Shown: piece after piece, positions 44,101 to 52,247 of the stretch
Layout of the letters: each line of letters starts with the position of its first letter
How positions within the stretch are numbered: the first letter of the stretch is position 1
From: Chitinophagales bacterium
GTDB taxonomy: Bacteria; Bacteroidota; Bacteroidia; Chitinophagales; BACL12
Length of the DNA: 64,000 nucleotides
Direction of reading: 5' to 3'
NCBI GenBank assembly: GCA_020636645.1
Contig: JACJXO010000003.1
Span: 1 to 64,000 of the forward strand
Translations under genes and position numbers: made by a program
Notes under the pieces: model-generated
The model's database searches: none
Told to the model about the DNA's origin: nothing
What the model saw: only the letters and a program-made list of their open reading frames with translations

Positions 44101-46524
44101 GTTGTTTCTAAGGTTGGTAGCTTCTGTAGCCGGCGAGTGGAAATAAGTTGGGGTCATGCCACCAAACATGGCGATACCTGCACCCCAGTGTTTTTCTGCC
44201 AGTACTACTCGGCTGTCGTCAAAGGCATCTATGATCACAGGATCTGCATCACCCTCTACTACTGCATGACCGAAAGAAGAACCGGACCATGAGGCACCCA
44301 CCGGAGTGAACGGGCCGTCGAAGATCGGGTGGCCGGGATCGCCGGGAGCAGCAGTATTAGTGTACCAGGCATAGAAAAGAGAAACATCTCCAAAATAATA
44401 ATCCATGCCATCTCCTTCGTTCGGGGCTGAGTTCAGGAAAAGGTGACCGCCTGACGCAACCCAGTTTTGAATGGCCACATAGTTGCTGTTGAGGAATGTT
44501 TCCAGTTCATTGGCCATAGCGTCACCACCCTCCAGCCAGACGAAACAGGTGGCAGTAGAGAATACGGCATCCACATCTATGGTTTCAAAGAAGCCGAGGG
44601 TCCATTCATCCACACCAAACACTGCGTCCATAGACTCAGAGCTGGAAGTGGTGAACCAGGGTTCAGGCCCGCCATACACGTTGGAATAAATATAATATGC
44701 ATCGGTGCCAGTGATCGGTTCGAGGTTGGATACAACCTGAGTAAGTGTATCATTACTCAGATCTTCATCAGTACCCAATTCTGTCCAGGCAACGAAGGTA
44801 TAGTCGCCATCTGCACTCAGATCTTCTGTTGTGGAGAAGGTAAATTCTGCAGTTTCTCCGGCAGGCAGTGTGCCGGCAAACGTTTCGGTTACCACAGTAC
44901 CACCATCCAGCTGATAGGCTACATCAAAACCTGACTGATCGAACAGTCCGAAGTTTTCCAGTTGCACGGTAACAGTTTCAGTTGAGCCGAGCGACGGGCC
45001 GGATGAAGGATCGACCAATGCGGTTACACCGATATCATTGTTATATGGATCGCCTACAAAGAAGTTGTCAAAAGCGATACCGTCCTGGAATCCTGAAAAT
45101 ACATATGACTTGAAGTGCATACGCAGTTGTACCTGTGGTTCACCTGCCAGGAAGCTCAGGTCATGTTCAGCTGTTTTCCAGCCACCTCCGCTGCCTTCCC
45201 AGGCTGGGTAGTAGATACCTGTGAAAGGATCAAATCCGAAGGAGTAGCAACCACCGGATGCATACCAGTTATCGCCGGTTCCAATATCTCCGATAGGTTG
45301 CCAGGTTGTACCTGCATCCAATGAATATTCCAGGCGGGCTCCATCCCAGAACTCATATACTTCCCACCAGATGTCGAATTTGACATAGGGAACCACGAGA
45401 CTGCTGAAGTCAAAACAGGGACTCAGTACCCAGCTGTCTTCGCTCAGGTTATAAAAATCATATAAGCCGGTTGCCCAGGAATTCTCTGAAGAGGGAGTAC
45501 CCGGAGGGGGGCCATCAATGATGGAAGCAGAAGGATAACCAAGCTCCCAGGAACTGTTTACTCCACCACTTGTCCAACCACCGGAACCGCCTTCAAAGTT
45601 CTCTGTGTAAGGGAAGGAGCTGATAGAAGGAATGGAAGTAAATGATTCATTGGTATTGTTGTTGGCATCCAAACCATCAAGATCCCATGTGATCCAGCCA
45701 TCAATGGTATAGTCACCGGAATTACTGAGATCAGCGGGAGTTGCAAATGTGTAAGACAATGACTCAAATGAAGCCAGATCTGCTCCTGTATAGTCTTCAG
45801 TTACTGCAGGTAGAACACCAAGAACAGGGTCGGTAACCTGATAGGACAAACTGAAACCTCCTGCAGGGTCTGTTCCTACGTTTACGACCTCAAGAGTGAT
45901 GTCTTGTAAACCTAGTCCGCATCCTGATACCAGACCCGGAAGATCTACAGCAGCCAGGTCGTACGGACCTGAAGCAGGAATCACGATAGAATAGTCTTCT
46001 ACCTCTCCATAATAGTAGTCCAGATCACCTCCGTCATAATCAGGGCAGGCAATCATCGGTACATCAGGGAAATACGCACAAACGAGGCGCAGTCTGGTGG
46101 TGCCGGGAAGTGCGGTAACCGGAACGGTAAAGGAAATGGTAGCATTTCCACCTGCAATGATGTCAACATAGTTGTCAATACCCAGGCCGATCAGGTTTTC
46201 GTCATCTTCAAACGTTTCGTTTTGATTCCAGTCAACCCAAACCGCATAATACTCTGTCCATTCAGGAGTATTATAAATGGTGAACTCATACGTAAGTCCG
46301 GGGTTCAATAAAGTGGAGAAGGCTGTGTAGTCGTTGTACACGGCTCCGGCTCCGGATGTGTTGTCAATGCCTTCCAGTACAAAACGATCACAATAATCGC
46401 CGTCACTTGTACCTAAGCCATAACTCACATCACAATACTGTGCAGATGCAGTGTTGGCTGCCAGCAGGAATAGCATAGCAGACAAACAACTCATCAGCAC
46501 TCTTGAGAGTAGAAATCGGTTCAT
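41170..46524 (-). CDS. Giant T9SS surface protein 3 (GEVED, two jelly-roll/ThuA-like units, PKD)
   Basis: A 1,784-residue protein. The start at 46524 (MNRFLLSRVLMSCL, a good signal peptide ending NTASAQ) is preferred to the ATG at 46554, which abuts a -7 box. Regions in order: GEVED (to about 190), CARDB, jelly-roll (about 301-491), CARDB, ThuA-like (about 603-815), CARDB, jelly-roll (about 928-1120), CARDB, ThuA-like (about 1226-1441), CARDB, TYCDELTLDAGNPG motif, PKD (about 1615-1690) and a T9SS type A sorting domain (about 1700-1784). Its N terminus resembles giant protein 1, while its body and C terminus match giant protein 2, so the trio is mosaic. The role is unknown; adhesion or glycan interaction is a guess. 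Confidence 0.78.
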   Translation of the reverse strand: MNRFLLSRVLMSCLSAMLFLLAANTASAQYCDVSYGLGTSDGDYCDRFVLEGIDNTSGAGAVYNDYTAFSTLLNPGLTYEFTIYNTPEWTEYYAVWVDWNQNETFEDDENLIGLGIDNYVDIIAGGNATISFTVPVTALPGTTRLRLVCAYFPDVPMIACPDYDGGDLDYYYGEVEDYSIVIPASGPYDLAAVDLPGLVSGCGLGLQDITLEVVNVGTDPAGGFSLSYQVTDPVLGVLPAVTEDYTGADLASFESLSYTFATPADLSNSGDYTIDGWITWDLDGLDANNNTNESFTSIPSISSFPYTENFEGGSGGWTSGGVNSSWELGYPSASIIDGPPPGTPSSENSWATGLYDFYNLSEDSWVLSPCFDFSSLVVPYVKFDIWWEVYEFWDGARLEYSLDAGTTWQPIGDIGTGDNWYASGGCYSFGFDPFTGIYYPAWEGSGGGWKTAEHDLSFLAGEPQVQLRMHFKSYVFSGFQDGIAFDNFFVGDPYNNDIGVTALVDPSSGPSLGSTETVTVQLENFGLFDQSGFDVAYQLDGGTVVTETFAGTLPAGETAEFTFSTTEDLSADGDYTFVAWTELGTDEDLSNDTLTQVVSNLEPITGTDAYYIYSNVYGGPEPWFTTSSSESMDAVFGVDEWTLGFFETIDVDAVFSTATCFVWLEGGDAMANELETFLNSNYVAIQNWVASGGHLFLNSAPNEGDGMDYYFGDVSLFYAWYTNTAAPGDPGHPIFDGPFTPVGASWSGSSFGHAVVEGDADPVIIDAFDDSRVVLAEKHWGAGIAMFGGMTPTYFHSPATEATNLRNNILSYLGSCILSDIDLGLASVIAPVNGCGLGDEAVTVKIRNYGAAPQSNVPVNYQLDGGVVVSETWIGTLDPGETIEYTFASLADVSALGDHDIVAWTSFPGDTILGNDTADAAITNIPVIDVYPYLEAFEAGSGGWTSGGTNSTWAQGTPAGLAITGTGDGSDNAWMTSNLIGYYNNNEQSYVLGPCFDFTPLVLPYVELDFANYSENFWDGAQLQYSLDAGASWEVVGMIGTGDNWYTNYGIGFGFDPDWPFGYPEGWVGSDGSWKTAHHDISFLAGEPQVQFRIFFASDGSVNWYDGFAFDNFKIADPFPDDIGVINIAAPFSAPDLSAAESITVEIENFGTLSQTGFPVSYQIDGGTIVTETFTGTLDPGAVADFTFAATADFSDDGDYEVCAWTSLAGDDDPTNDNICETISNLLPVTGDDAYYIYSDVYGGSEPWYTVTNSEAMDDVFVDGWDVAYFEDLDPAAIFSAATCFVWLEGGDAMASELEDFLNDNIVLIEGWVASGGHLLLNSAPNEGDGMDFGFDGTELNYAWYTNTAEIYDASHPVAVGPFTPVGTTWTGSSFGHATIEGDFDTIIIDQFAPDRVVLAEKDWGAGHVIFGGMTPTFFHSPATEAYNLRTNILSYLSACATAPIDMAMVDMLAPTGGCGMGEETVTLEIENLSGVAVSDVPVGFSVDGGPATEEIVTAVIDAYSTYTYTFTGLADVSAAGAHTILTYVNYPGDIDSGNDDMTNTITSLETPSVDLGANGTYCDELTLDAGNPGATYVWSTGATTQEIVITESGTYSVTVTNPATGCTATDNIVATIEYSPTASFTYTAVGLTVNFTNTSTGGASYSWNFGDGGTSTEANPTHVYTSAGVYNVTLTVTNGCGSDFYSAVLSAANAIDDVELASMTQLYPNPTSGKTVLTMDFNQSYDVSLEVTNSLGQVVWSALPGMVQYKTIELDLSNLADGVYTLWINAGDNRFSKPVVLTK
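41255..41619 (-). repeat. Near-identical tract B, copy in giant protein 3
   Basis: The partner of 35321-35685. Substitutions I can see include one that changes the protein from DVTLEV (copy 2) to DVSLEV (copy 3). Confidence 0.85.
43181..43734 (-). repeat. Near-identical tract A, copy in giant protein 3
   Basis: The partner of 37247-37800. Only one residue differs over this jelly-roll stretch (SEDFWDG in copy 2, SENFWDG in copy 3). Confidence 0.88.
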
Positions 46525-46554
46525 AGATTCAGATGTTTTAGATGAGATTTTCAC

Positions 46555-46562
46555 TAAAAGTA
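46555..46562 (-). promoter_or_regulatory. Predicted -7 box of giant surface protein 3
   Basis: TACTTTTA on the minus strand lies 30 nt before the ATG at 46524. It directly abuts the alternative ATG at 46554 and so argues against that start. Confidence 0.4.
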
Positions 46563-46684
46563 CGAAAGGTTTGAGATTTGCAAATCAATATTTTAGGTAA
46601 AACATAAAGTGCAGATAAGCAATAATTTATATGCCCGGGAAGCCTGTGTTAAAGCCTCCATTCCTGTCGGGAGGAAAGGAATTG

Positions 46685-46692
46685 TATTTTTA
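46685..46692 (+). promoter_or_regulatory. Predicted -7 box of the sigma-54 response regulator gene
   Basis: TATTTTTA, 17 nt before the ATG at 46710. The 46563-46709 interval is a divergent promoter region shared with giant surface protein 3. Confidence 0.35.
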
Positions 46693-46709
46693 CAATCGAA
46701 CCGACCCAT

Positions 46710-48083
46710 ATGCCCCATCGAGTATTAGTTATTGATGATGATCCGACATTCTGCCGGATGCTGGAGGGATTTCTGCAGAGAAAAGGCATGGATGCCAAAG
46801 GCGTTTTTTCAGGTGAGGAAGCTTTGCTCACCATGGAAAAAGAAACCTTTGATATTATTTTAAGCGATTACCGCCTGCCTGAAAAAGATGGTATTGAATT
46901 GCTTGATGAGATCAGAGAACACCATGGCCCGGTGCCGTTCATCATCATGACATCTTATGCAGATATACGAATTGCTGTCAGAGCCATGAAACTCGGGGCA
47001 TATGATTATGTTACAAAGCCTGTCAATCCGGATGAAATTCTGCTGAGTATAAAAGGTGCCATGGAAAGGAATACCGCAACCATTATACAGCAGGAGCAGG
47101 TGGTGGTGCCTGTAAAGGTCAGCAATGCTGAAAATGGTTATCTGACTGGCGAAAGCGACATCAGCAAACGTTTGCAGGAACATATCAAACTGGTGGCGCC
47201 AACCAATATCTCCGTTTTGATTGAAGGAGAAAGCGGCAGTGGCAAAGAATATGTTGCCAAACGCATACATGAACAGAGCAACAGAAGTGCCAGGCCATTT
47301 GTCAGTATTGATTGCGGGGCTCTGAGTAAAGAGCTTGCAGCCAGTGAATTGTTCGGGCATATAAAGGGCTCCTTTACCGGTGCCATTCAGGATAAGACCG
47401 GACAGTTTGAAGCAGCCAACGGTGGAACCTTATTCCTGGATGAAATAGGAAATCTGTCATATGATATCCAGGTGCAGATGTTGCGGGCGTTACAGGAGAG
47501 GCGTATCAGGAAGATAGGCAGCAACCATGATATTTCTGTAGATGTGCGCATTCTGGCAGCTACCAATGAAGACCTTCTGGATGCTGTTGGACGGGGAGAT
47601 TTCCGGGAAGACCTGTATCACCGGTTGAATGAATTCAAGATACAGGTTTCACCCTTGCGTGAACGACCGGAAGATATACCCATGTTTTGTGCGCATTTTC
47701 TGCAACAGGCCAACCAGGAACTGAATAAGCAACTGGCAGGTTTCGCTCAGGATGTGATGGATATTTTTTTGAAATATTCCTGGCCGGGCAACCTGCGTGA
47801 AATGCGCAATGTGATCAGGCGCTCAGCTTTATTATCAACAGGAGATCGGGTAGGAAAGGACGCTTTACCACCTGAGATGATCCAGGAAAGTATGGGCATC
47901 AGTTCGCGACGAGACCTGACTGAACAGGCAAGTGATCTTCGGTCTGTTGCCGGAAAGACAGAAAGAGATATGATCATCCAGACGTTGGTCAAGGTGAACT
48001 ACAATAAAAGCAAAGCAGCTAAGTTGCTGAAGATAGACAGAAAGACTTTGTATAATAAAATGAAGCAATACGAGATCGAGTAG
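46710..48083 (+). CDS. Sigma-54-dependent response regulator (NtrC family)
   Basis: A 457-residue regulator: REC domain (1-120) with phosphoacceptor Asp53 in LSDYRLPEKDG and acidic DDD at 9-11; an AAA+ sigma-54 activation domain (about 145-380) with Walker A GESGSGKE and a GAFTGA loop reading GSFTGA; and a Fis-type helix-turn-helix at the C terminus (NKSKAAKLLKIDRKTLYNKM). It should activate sigma-54 promoters on phosphorylation. The likely partner is the hybrid histidine kinase ending 2 nt away on the opposite strand. It is divergent from giant surface protein 3, which could be a target; this is inference. Confidence 0.93.
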   Translation: MPHRVLVIDDDPTFCRMLEGFLQRKGMDAKGVFSGEEALLTMEKETFDIILSDYRLPEKDGIELLDEIREHHGPVPFIIMTSYADIRIAVRAMKLGAYDYVTKPVNPDEILLSIKGAMERNTATIIQQEQVVVPVKVSNAENGYLTGESDISKRLQEHIKLVAPTNISVLIEGESGSGKEYVAKRIHEQSNRSARPFVSIDCGALSKELAASELFGHIKGSFTGAIQDKTGQFEAANGGTLFLDEIGNLSYDIQVQMLRALQERRIRKIGSNHDISVDVRILAATNEDLLDAVGRGDFREDLYHRLNEFKIQVSPLRERPEDIPMFCAHFLQQANQELNKQLAGFAQDVMDIFLKYSWPGNLREMRNVIRRSALLSTGDRVGKDALPPEMIQESMGISSRRDLTEQASDLRSVAGKTERDMIIQTLVKVNYNKSKAAKLLKIDRKTLYNKMKQYEIE

Positions 48084-48084
48084 A

Positions 48085-50619
48085 TCATTCAAATACACCT
48101 GCCATCTCCATCTCTCTTTTAAGCTCCCGAAATACCTGAAGAGCCGCCTGGCGTACAGCATGCACGTATTGATCAGGTCTGGCATGGTTGGCTTGCAATC
48201 CCAGCAGCTCCAGATCTTTCAATAATGGAACAGCCTCCTGCATATGAAAATGCTGAAAAGCAGGCAGCATCTTGTGCGCAGCATTTCTGACCCCTTCGTC
48301 ATCTTTGTTCTCCAGTGCCTCCTGCAGCATGCTGATCTGTTCAGGAGCGCTTTCCAGAAATGTTGTAACGATCTCCCAAAGCATTTTCTGGTCACTTCCG
48401 CAAAACATTTTGATCTCATCAAGAGAATAGTGCTGCTGCATGGATAGTTGATTTGCCTCTTCCTGTGGTTTCTGCTCTGCTGAACTGTTGCCGGCAAGCA
48501 TATCCAGCAGATCCTGCTCTTTATATGGTTTATGCAGTACATCATTGAACAGGCCATCTTGCCTGAGCTCTGCAACGGGTGTTACCACATCTGCAGTGAG
48601 TGCAATGATCCTGGCATCAGGGTGTTTGGTGCGAATGGCATGTGCTACAGATACACCATCCCGCCCCGGCATATGAAGATCGATCAGATAGGCATCATAA
48701 CGCACACGAAGGCAGGATTCCATATCGTCTGACTGCTGACAAGAGGTTACGGTTGCTCCTGCTTTTTCCAGAACCATGGTGGCCAGTCTGATATTGAAAA
48801 GTTCATCATCGGCCACCAGTATTTTCATGCCTTTCAATTCCATCCGCCCGGCTCTGGAAGTTTTCTTTTCAGTTGCAGCCTCTTTGGTGTTCCGGTAACT
48901 CAGCTCCACAATAAAGGTGGTTCCGCTTCCGGGTTCACTTTCTACCCTGATGGTACCGTGATGTTGCTCAATGATCTTTTTGCAGATAGCCAGCCCGAGA
49001 CCTGTGCCTCCATACGATCTGGAAGTGGAACTGTCTGCCTGCGAAAAATCGTCGAAAATTCGAGCCTGCGCATTCTTGTCTATTCCAATACCGGTGTCAA
49101 TGACCAGGATGCGGAAATCAGTGAAACGGTCTCTTTCTACGGTACCAACTTTAATGGTCACACTACCGGATGAGGTGAACTTGATCGCATTACCTGCAAG
49201 ATTGATAAGCACCTGCTTCAAACGCAAGGCATCGCCTTCCACCCATTTGCGACATCCGTTATCAAGCTCCAGTGACCAGGTCAATTGTTTTTCTTCGGCT
49301 TTGGCTTTGAGGATTCCGTGCACTTCATCCAGTACTTCCTGCATCGTAAAGGGAGCCTGATGCAAGCTGGCCTTTCCAAACTCCAGTTTGGAATAATCAA
49401 GAATATCATTGACGATCTCCAGCAGGTGACCTGATGCGCTATGTATGAAATCTGCCTGTTCTTTGGTCTCTGAGGTTCCGTTCTGTTGCAGTTGTTCACT
49501 GAAGCCGATAATGGCGTTCAGAGGGGTGCGTATCTCATGGCTCATACTGGCCAGGAACCGTTGTCTGGCGGTAGCCAGACGCTGGGCGTAGTCTCTGCTT
49601 TCTTCCAGTTGCGTTCGGTACCTGTGCATCCTGTTGATATCGATCATCAGTACGGTAAGCAGGATCAAACCGGCAAGAATGGCACCAATTACCGCACGGA
49701 AAAGCTGAACTGAAGTATCTGTTACCTGTTGATTGGCCTGGTTTATGACTGCAGCCTGGTATTCCGCATTGCGCTTTTCAATTCTGTCCATGATGGCATT
49801 GACCTTTTCCATCAGTTGCCGGTCGCTGGCCAGGATCTCCAGTTCTCTTTCATCCAGCAAAGCATTACTGACGGCTTCCTCTCTGCCCATGTCACGGAGG
49901 ATCTTCCTCACCTGTTCCATGTCCAGGTCGCTGCTGTATTGTACTCCAGTGGCAGATAATCTGGTTTTCTGTGTTTCTTCAGGTACTGATTCTGCAATGG
50001 AATCAGCTTGTACAGTGGTGTTGTCTTTTTCTCTGCTCTTTTTCGAGAACAGATTCAGCAGTCTTTTCTTTTCTTTTTCCTCATCAGCCGGCTGACTGGC
50101 ATTGCTGGCTTTCAGGCCCGGAACGGAATCTGTCTGAATCGTTGATGGCTGGTCTCGTGCCTGTCTGTTCCTGGCAGCCAGCTGATCCTGAAACTGCCCC
50201 AGTGTTTTGGCAGCCAGACTTTGTTCACGCTGGTCGGTCTTGAGCTCAACCAGATCGTACATGAGATCAGCCCGGGTTTGAAGCAGGGTTACGATCTCAT
50301 CAATATCATCATCGTCCATCCCTTTTACCTGGATCTGAGGCAGCGTGTCCAGGTACAGTTCGATCCTGTCCATACCTTCCAGATAGGTGTCCAGTTCCTC
50401 ATTGTCTCCAGACATCAGGTAGGCACGCATGCTGTTTTCAGTGATCACCAGGTCTGTACGTATCTGATCTGCTGCTTCATATGCTTTATCCGGTGCGGTC
50501 AGAACCTGAACAGCTGCCAGCAATTGCTGGAAACTGTCATAAACCACCCAGATACCTGCTCCGGCAAGCGAGATACCGAGTACAAACCATAAGATTATCT
50601 TGATCTTTAGCGATTTCAT
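48085..50619 (-). CDS. Hybrid sensor histidine kinase with receiver and Hpt domains
   Basis: An 844-residue membrane kinase. TM1 lies near 8-27 and TM2 near 307-326, enclosing a ~280-residue extracytoplasmic sensor region that is helical (CHASE3-like at its start) with a Lys/Ser/Glu-rich insert around 150-225. HisKA has phospho-His361 (SHEIRTPLN); the ATPase has N box 473-481, G1 DTGIGID 508-514 and G2 GGTGLGLAI 537-545. REC has Asp647 (LIDLHMPGRDG) and Hpt has His782 (AAHKMLPAF). The His-Asp-His relay could feed the convergent sigma-54 regulator. The signal is unknown. Confidence 0.92.
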   Translation of the reverse strand: MKSLKIKIILWFVLGISLAGAGIWVVYDSFQQLLAAVQVLTAPDKAYEAADQIRTDLVITENSMRAYLMSGDNEELDTYLEGMDRIELYLDTLPQIQVKGMDDDDIDEIVTLLQTRADLMYDLVELKTDQREQSLAAKTLGQFQDQLAARNRQARDQPSTIQTDSVPGLKASNASQPADEEKEKKRLLNLFSKKSREKDNTTVQADSIAESVPEETQKTRLSATGVQYSSDLDMEQVRKILRDMGREEAVSNALLDERELEILASDRQLMEKVNAIMDRIEKRNAEYQAAVINQANQQVTDTSVQLFRAVIGAILAGLILLTVLMIDINRMHRYRTQLEESRDYAQRLATARQRFLASMSHEIRTPLNAIIGFSEQLQQNGTSETKEQADFIHSASGHLLEIVNDILDYSKLEFGKASLHQAPFTMQEVLDEVHGILKAKAEEKQLTWSLELDNGCRKWVEGDALRLKQVLINLAGNAIKFTSSGSVTIKVGTVERDRFTDFRILVIDTGIGIDKNAQARIFDDFSQADSSTSRSYGGTGLGLAICKKIIEQHHGTIRVESEPGSGTTFIVELSYRNTKEAATEKKTSRAGRMELKGMKILVADDELFNIRLATMVLEKAGATVTSCQQSDDMESCLRVRYDAYLIDLHMPGRDGVSVAHAIRTKHPDARIIALTADVVTPVAELRQDGLFNDVLHKPYKEQDLLDMLAGNSSAEQKPQEEANQLSMQQHYSLDEIKMFCGSDQKMLWEIVTTFLESAPEQISMLQEALENKDDEGVRNAAHKMLPAFQHFHMQEAVPLLKDLELLGLQANHARPDQYVHAVRQAALQVFRELKREMEMAGVFE

Positions 50620-50742
50620 GTGCGCCAGTTGGAACGAATATCTGACATCTTATTGCAGTTTCCATGACCACTGTGCACCTGCGTTAACAATTCTTTTACA
50701 AAAACTGCCCTACAGAATGGTCATCGCACTAAAATACTACCT

Positions 50743-50750
50743 TAATTTCG
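50743..50750 (+). promoter_or_regulatory. Possible -7 box TAATTTCG
   Basis: This variant of TAnnTTTG lies 15 nt before the ATG at 50766 and supports that start over the in-frame ATG at 50799. Confidence 0.35.
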
Positions 50751-50765
50751 CAGCTGAACAACCAC

Positions 50766-52205
50766 ATGGTTTTGAAACAGTTGTTGCGCTCTTTTCCCAT
50801 GCGTTTGCCACTGTTGTTCCTGTTACTCCTCACATTCAGGAATGAGGCTTTTGCACACGTAAAATGGTTTACTGACGGATCGTATGCCGATAAGCCTCTG
50901 TCTGTCCCGGAGGTAGTATCAAATGTGTTTATCTGGCTGTTGGGGCTGGCACTGGTGGTCATTTCAGTGGGCGTATGGCTGGACAGGCAGATCGCCAGCA
51001 GTAAGTGGTACCGTGATCTGGACGGTTGGTTCGAAAGCAAACGGTCATCGTCTGTCATGGTCATGCGTATTGCCGCAGGTATGCTTTTTCTGCTTTCCTG
51101 GCAGGGTGGAGCTATGCTGGCTCCTACGCTGATGGTGCCAAGCAAATACGAATGGGTGGGCATGTTTCAGTTCCTGCTTGCCTTTCTGCTGCTTTTTGAC
51201 AAGACCGTTCCTTATGCCGGAATAGGAACCATCATTTTATACCTGCTGGGCTGTGTCATCTATGATCCTTTTCACATGCTTGACTATGCCCTGTTTACAG
51301 GTGTTGGCTACTATCTGGCCACTTCTTCCAGCAGGCATGTGAAGCTGAAACAATCTGGACTCACAGTTCTGTACCTGACTGTTGGTTTTTCACTATGCTG
51401 GGTGGCGCTGGAAAAATTCATTTATAAGGACTGGTCTATGTTTCTGGTCACAGAGCATCCGCAACTTGCTATGGGCCTTAATTATGACTTCTTCATATCA
51501 TCTGCAGCTTTTGTTGAGTTTAGTCTGGGCTATCTGTTGATAGTCAATTTATTGCAGCGCCCACTGGCGGTGCTGATCACCATCGTTTTTTTTCTTACCA
51601 CGGCAGTTTTTGGCAAAGTTGAAGTGATAGGTCATACACTGGTACATGGTGCTCTCGTAGTTTTCCTGCTGGAAGGCCCGGGCGATGTGTACCATTTTCT
51701 GCACCGCAAGTTTCATACTATTGGCAAGCGCATACTGTTCACAACGTCCGGGTTTCTGGTTTTGCTGTTCTCTCTGCTCTTTGCCTACCACCTTCTGGCC
51801 AACAACAAATATGAACGGAAACAGAAGTTTTTGTCTAATAAGCCCACCACTCATATGCATGGTCAGATCGAACTGGCCGGATATCCGCCAGATGAATTGC
51901 CTGATGTGCGCATGGAGATCAATGATGATCCGATGGGTGGATATAATATCAGGGTAACGACCACCAATTTCAAATTCACTCCGGAAAACGTCAATACGTC
52001 AAACCGCATGTATGAAGGACATGCACATTTGCATATCAACGGAGAAAAAGTGGCCCGGATCTATGGAGAATACTACCACCTGGCTGCAATGCCTCCCGGA
52101 ACCTACGAAATATCGGTCACCCTGAATAGCAATAACCACGATGACTACGTGATCAGGGGTAACCCGATAGAAGACACCAAGATCCTGGTGGTAAAGGGCA
52201 ACTAA
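50766..52205 (+). CDS. Polytopic membrane protein with His-rich, cupredoxin-like C-terminal domain
   Basis: A 479-residue protein. An N-terminal signal-like helix is followed by HVKWFTDGSYAD, then about eight further transmembrane segments (about 50-72, 98-120, 130-146, 150-168, 198-216, 243-262, 268-284, 323-343) with some DoxX-like character. The last ~115 residues are soluble and contain THMHG (363-366) and EGHAHLHINGEKVARIYGEY (418-437), with YH at 437-438, then PPGTYEISVTLNSNNHD. The last pattern resembles small beta-sandwich metal (copper)-handling domains. It looks like an envelope protein involved in metal or redox handling; I do not recognise the exact family. Confidence 0.6.
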   Translation: MVLKQLLRSFPMRLPLLFLLLLTFRNEAFAHVKWFTDGSYADKPLSVPEVVSNVFIWLLGLALVVISVGVWLDRQIASSKWYRDLDGWFESKRSSSVMVMRIAAGMLFLLSWQGGAMLAPTLMVPSKYEWVGMFQFLLAFLLLFDKTVPYAGIGTIILYLLGCVIYDPFHMLDYALFTGVGYYLATSSSRHVKLKQSGLTVLYLTVGFSLCWVALEKFIYKDWSMFLVTEHPQLAMGLNYDFFISSAAFVEFSLGYLLIVNLLQRPLAVLITIVFFLTTAVFGKVEVIGHTLVHGALVVFLLEGPGDVYHFLHRKFHTIGKRILFTTSGFLVLLFSLLFAYHLLANNKYERKQKFLSNKPTTHMHGQIELAGYPPDELPDVRMEINDDPMGGYNIRVTTTNFKFTPENVNTSNRMYEGHAHLHINGEKVARIYGEYYHLAAMPPGTYEISVTLNSNNHDDYVIRGNPIEDTKILVVKGN

Positions 52206-52228
52206 TCAGCGTTATCCCTTCCTTGTAT

Positions 52229-52236
52229 TACATTTG
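52229..52236 (+). promoter_or_regulatory. Predicted -7 box of the 52.2-58.7 kb operon
   Basis: TACATTTG, 11 nt before the ATG at 52248. The five genes behind the first follow with overlaps or minimal gaps, so this box may drive the whole run. Confidence 0.5.
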
Positions 52237-52247
52237 TCGCCATCACT

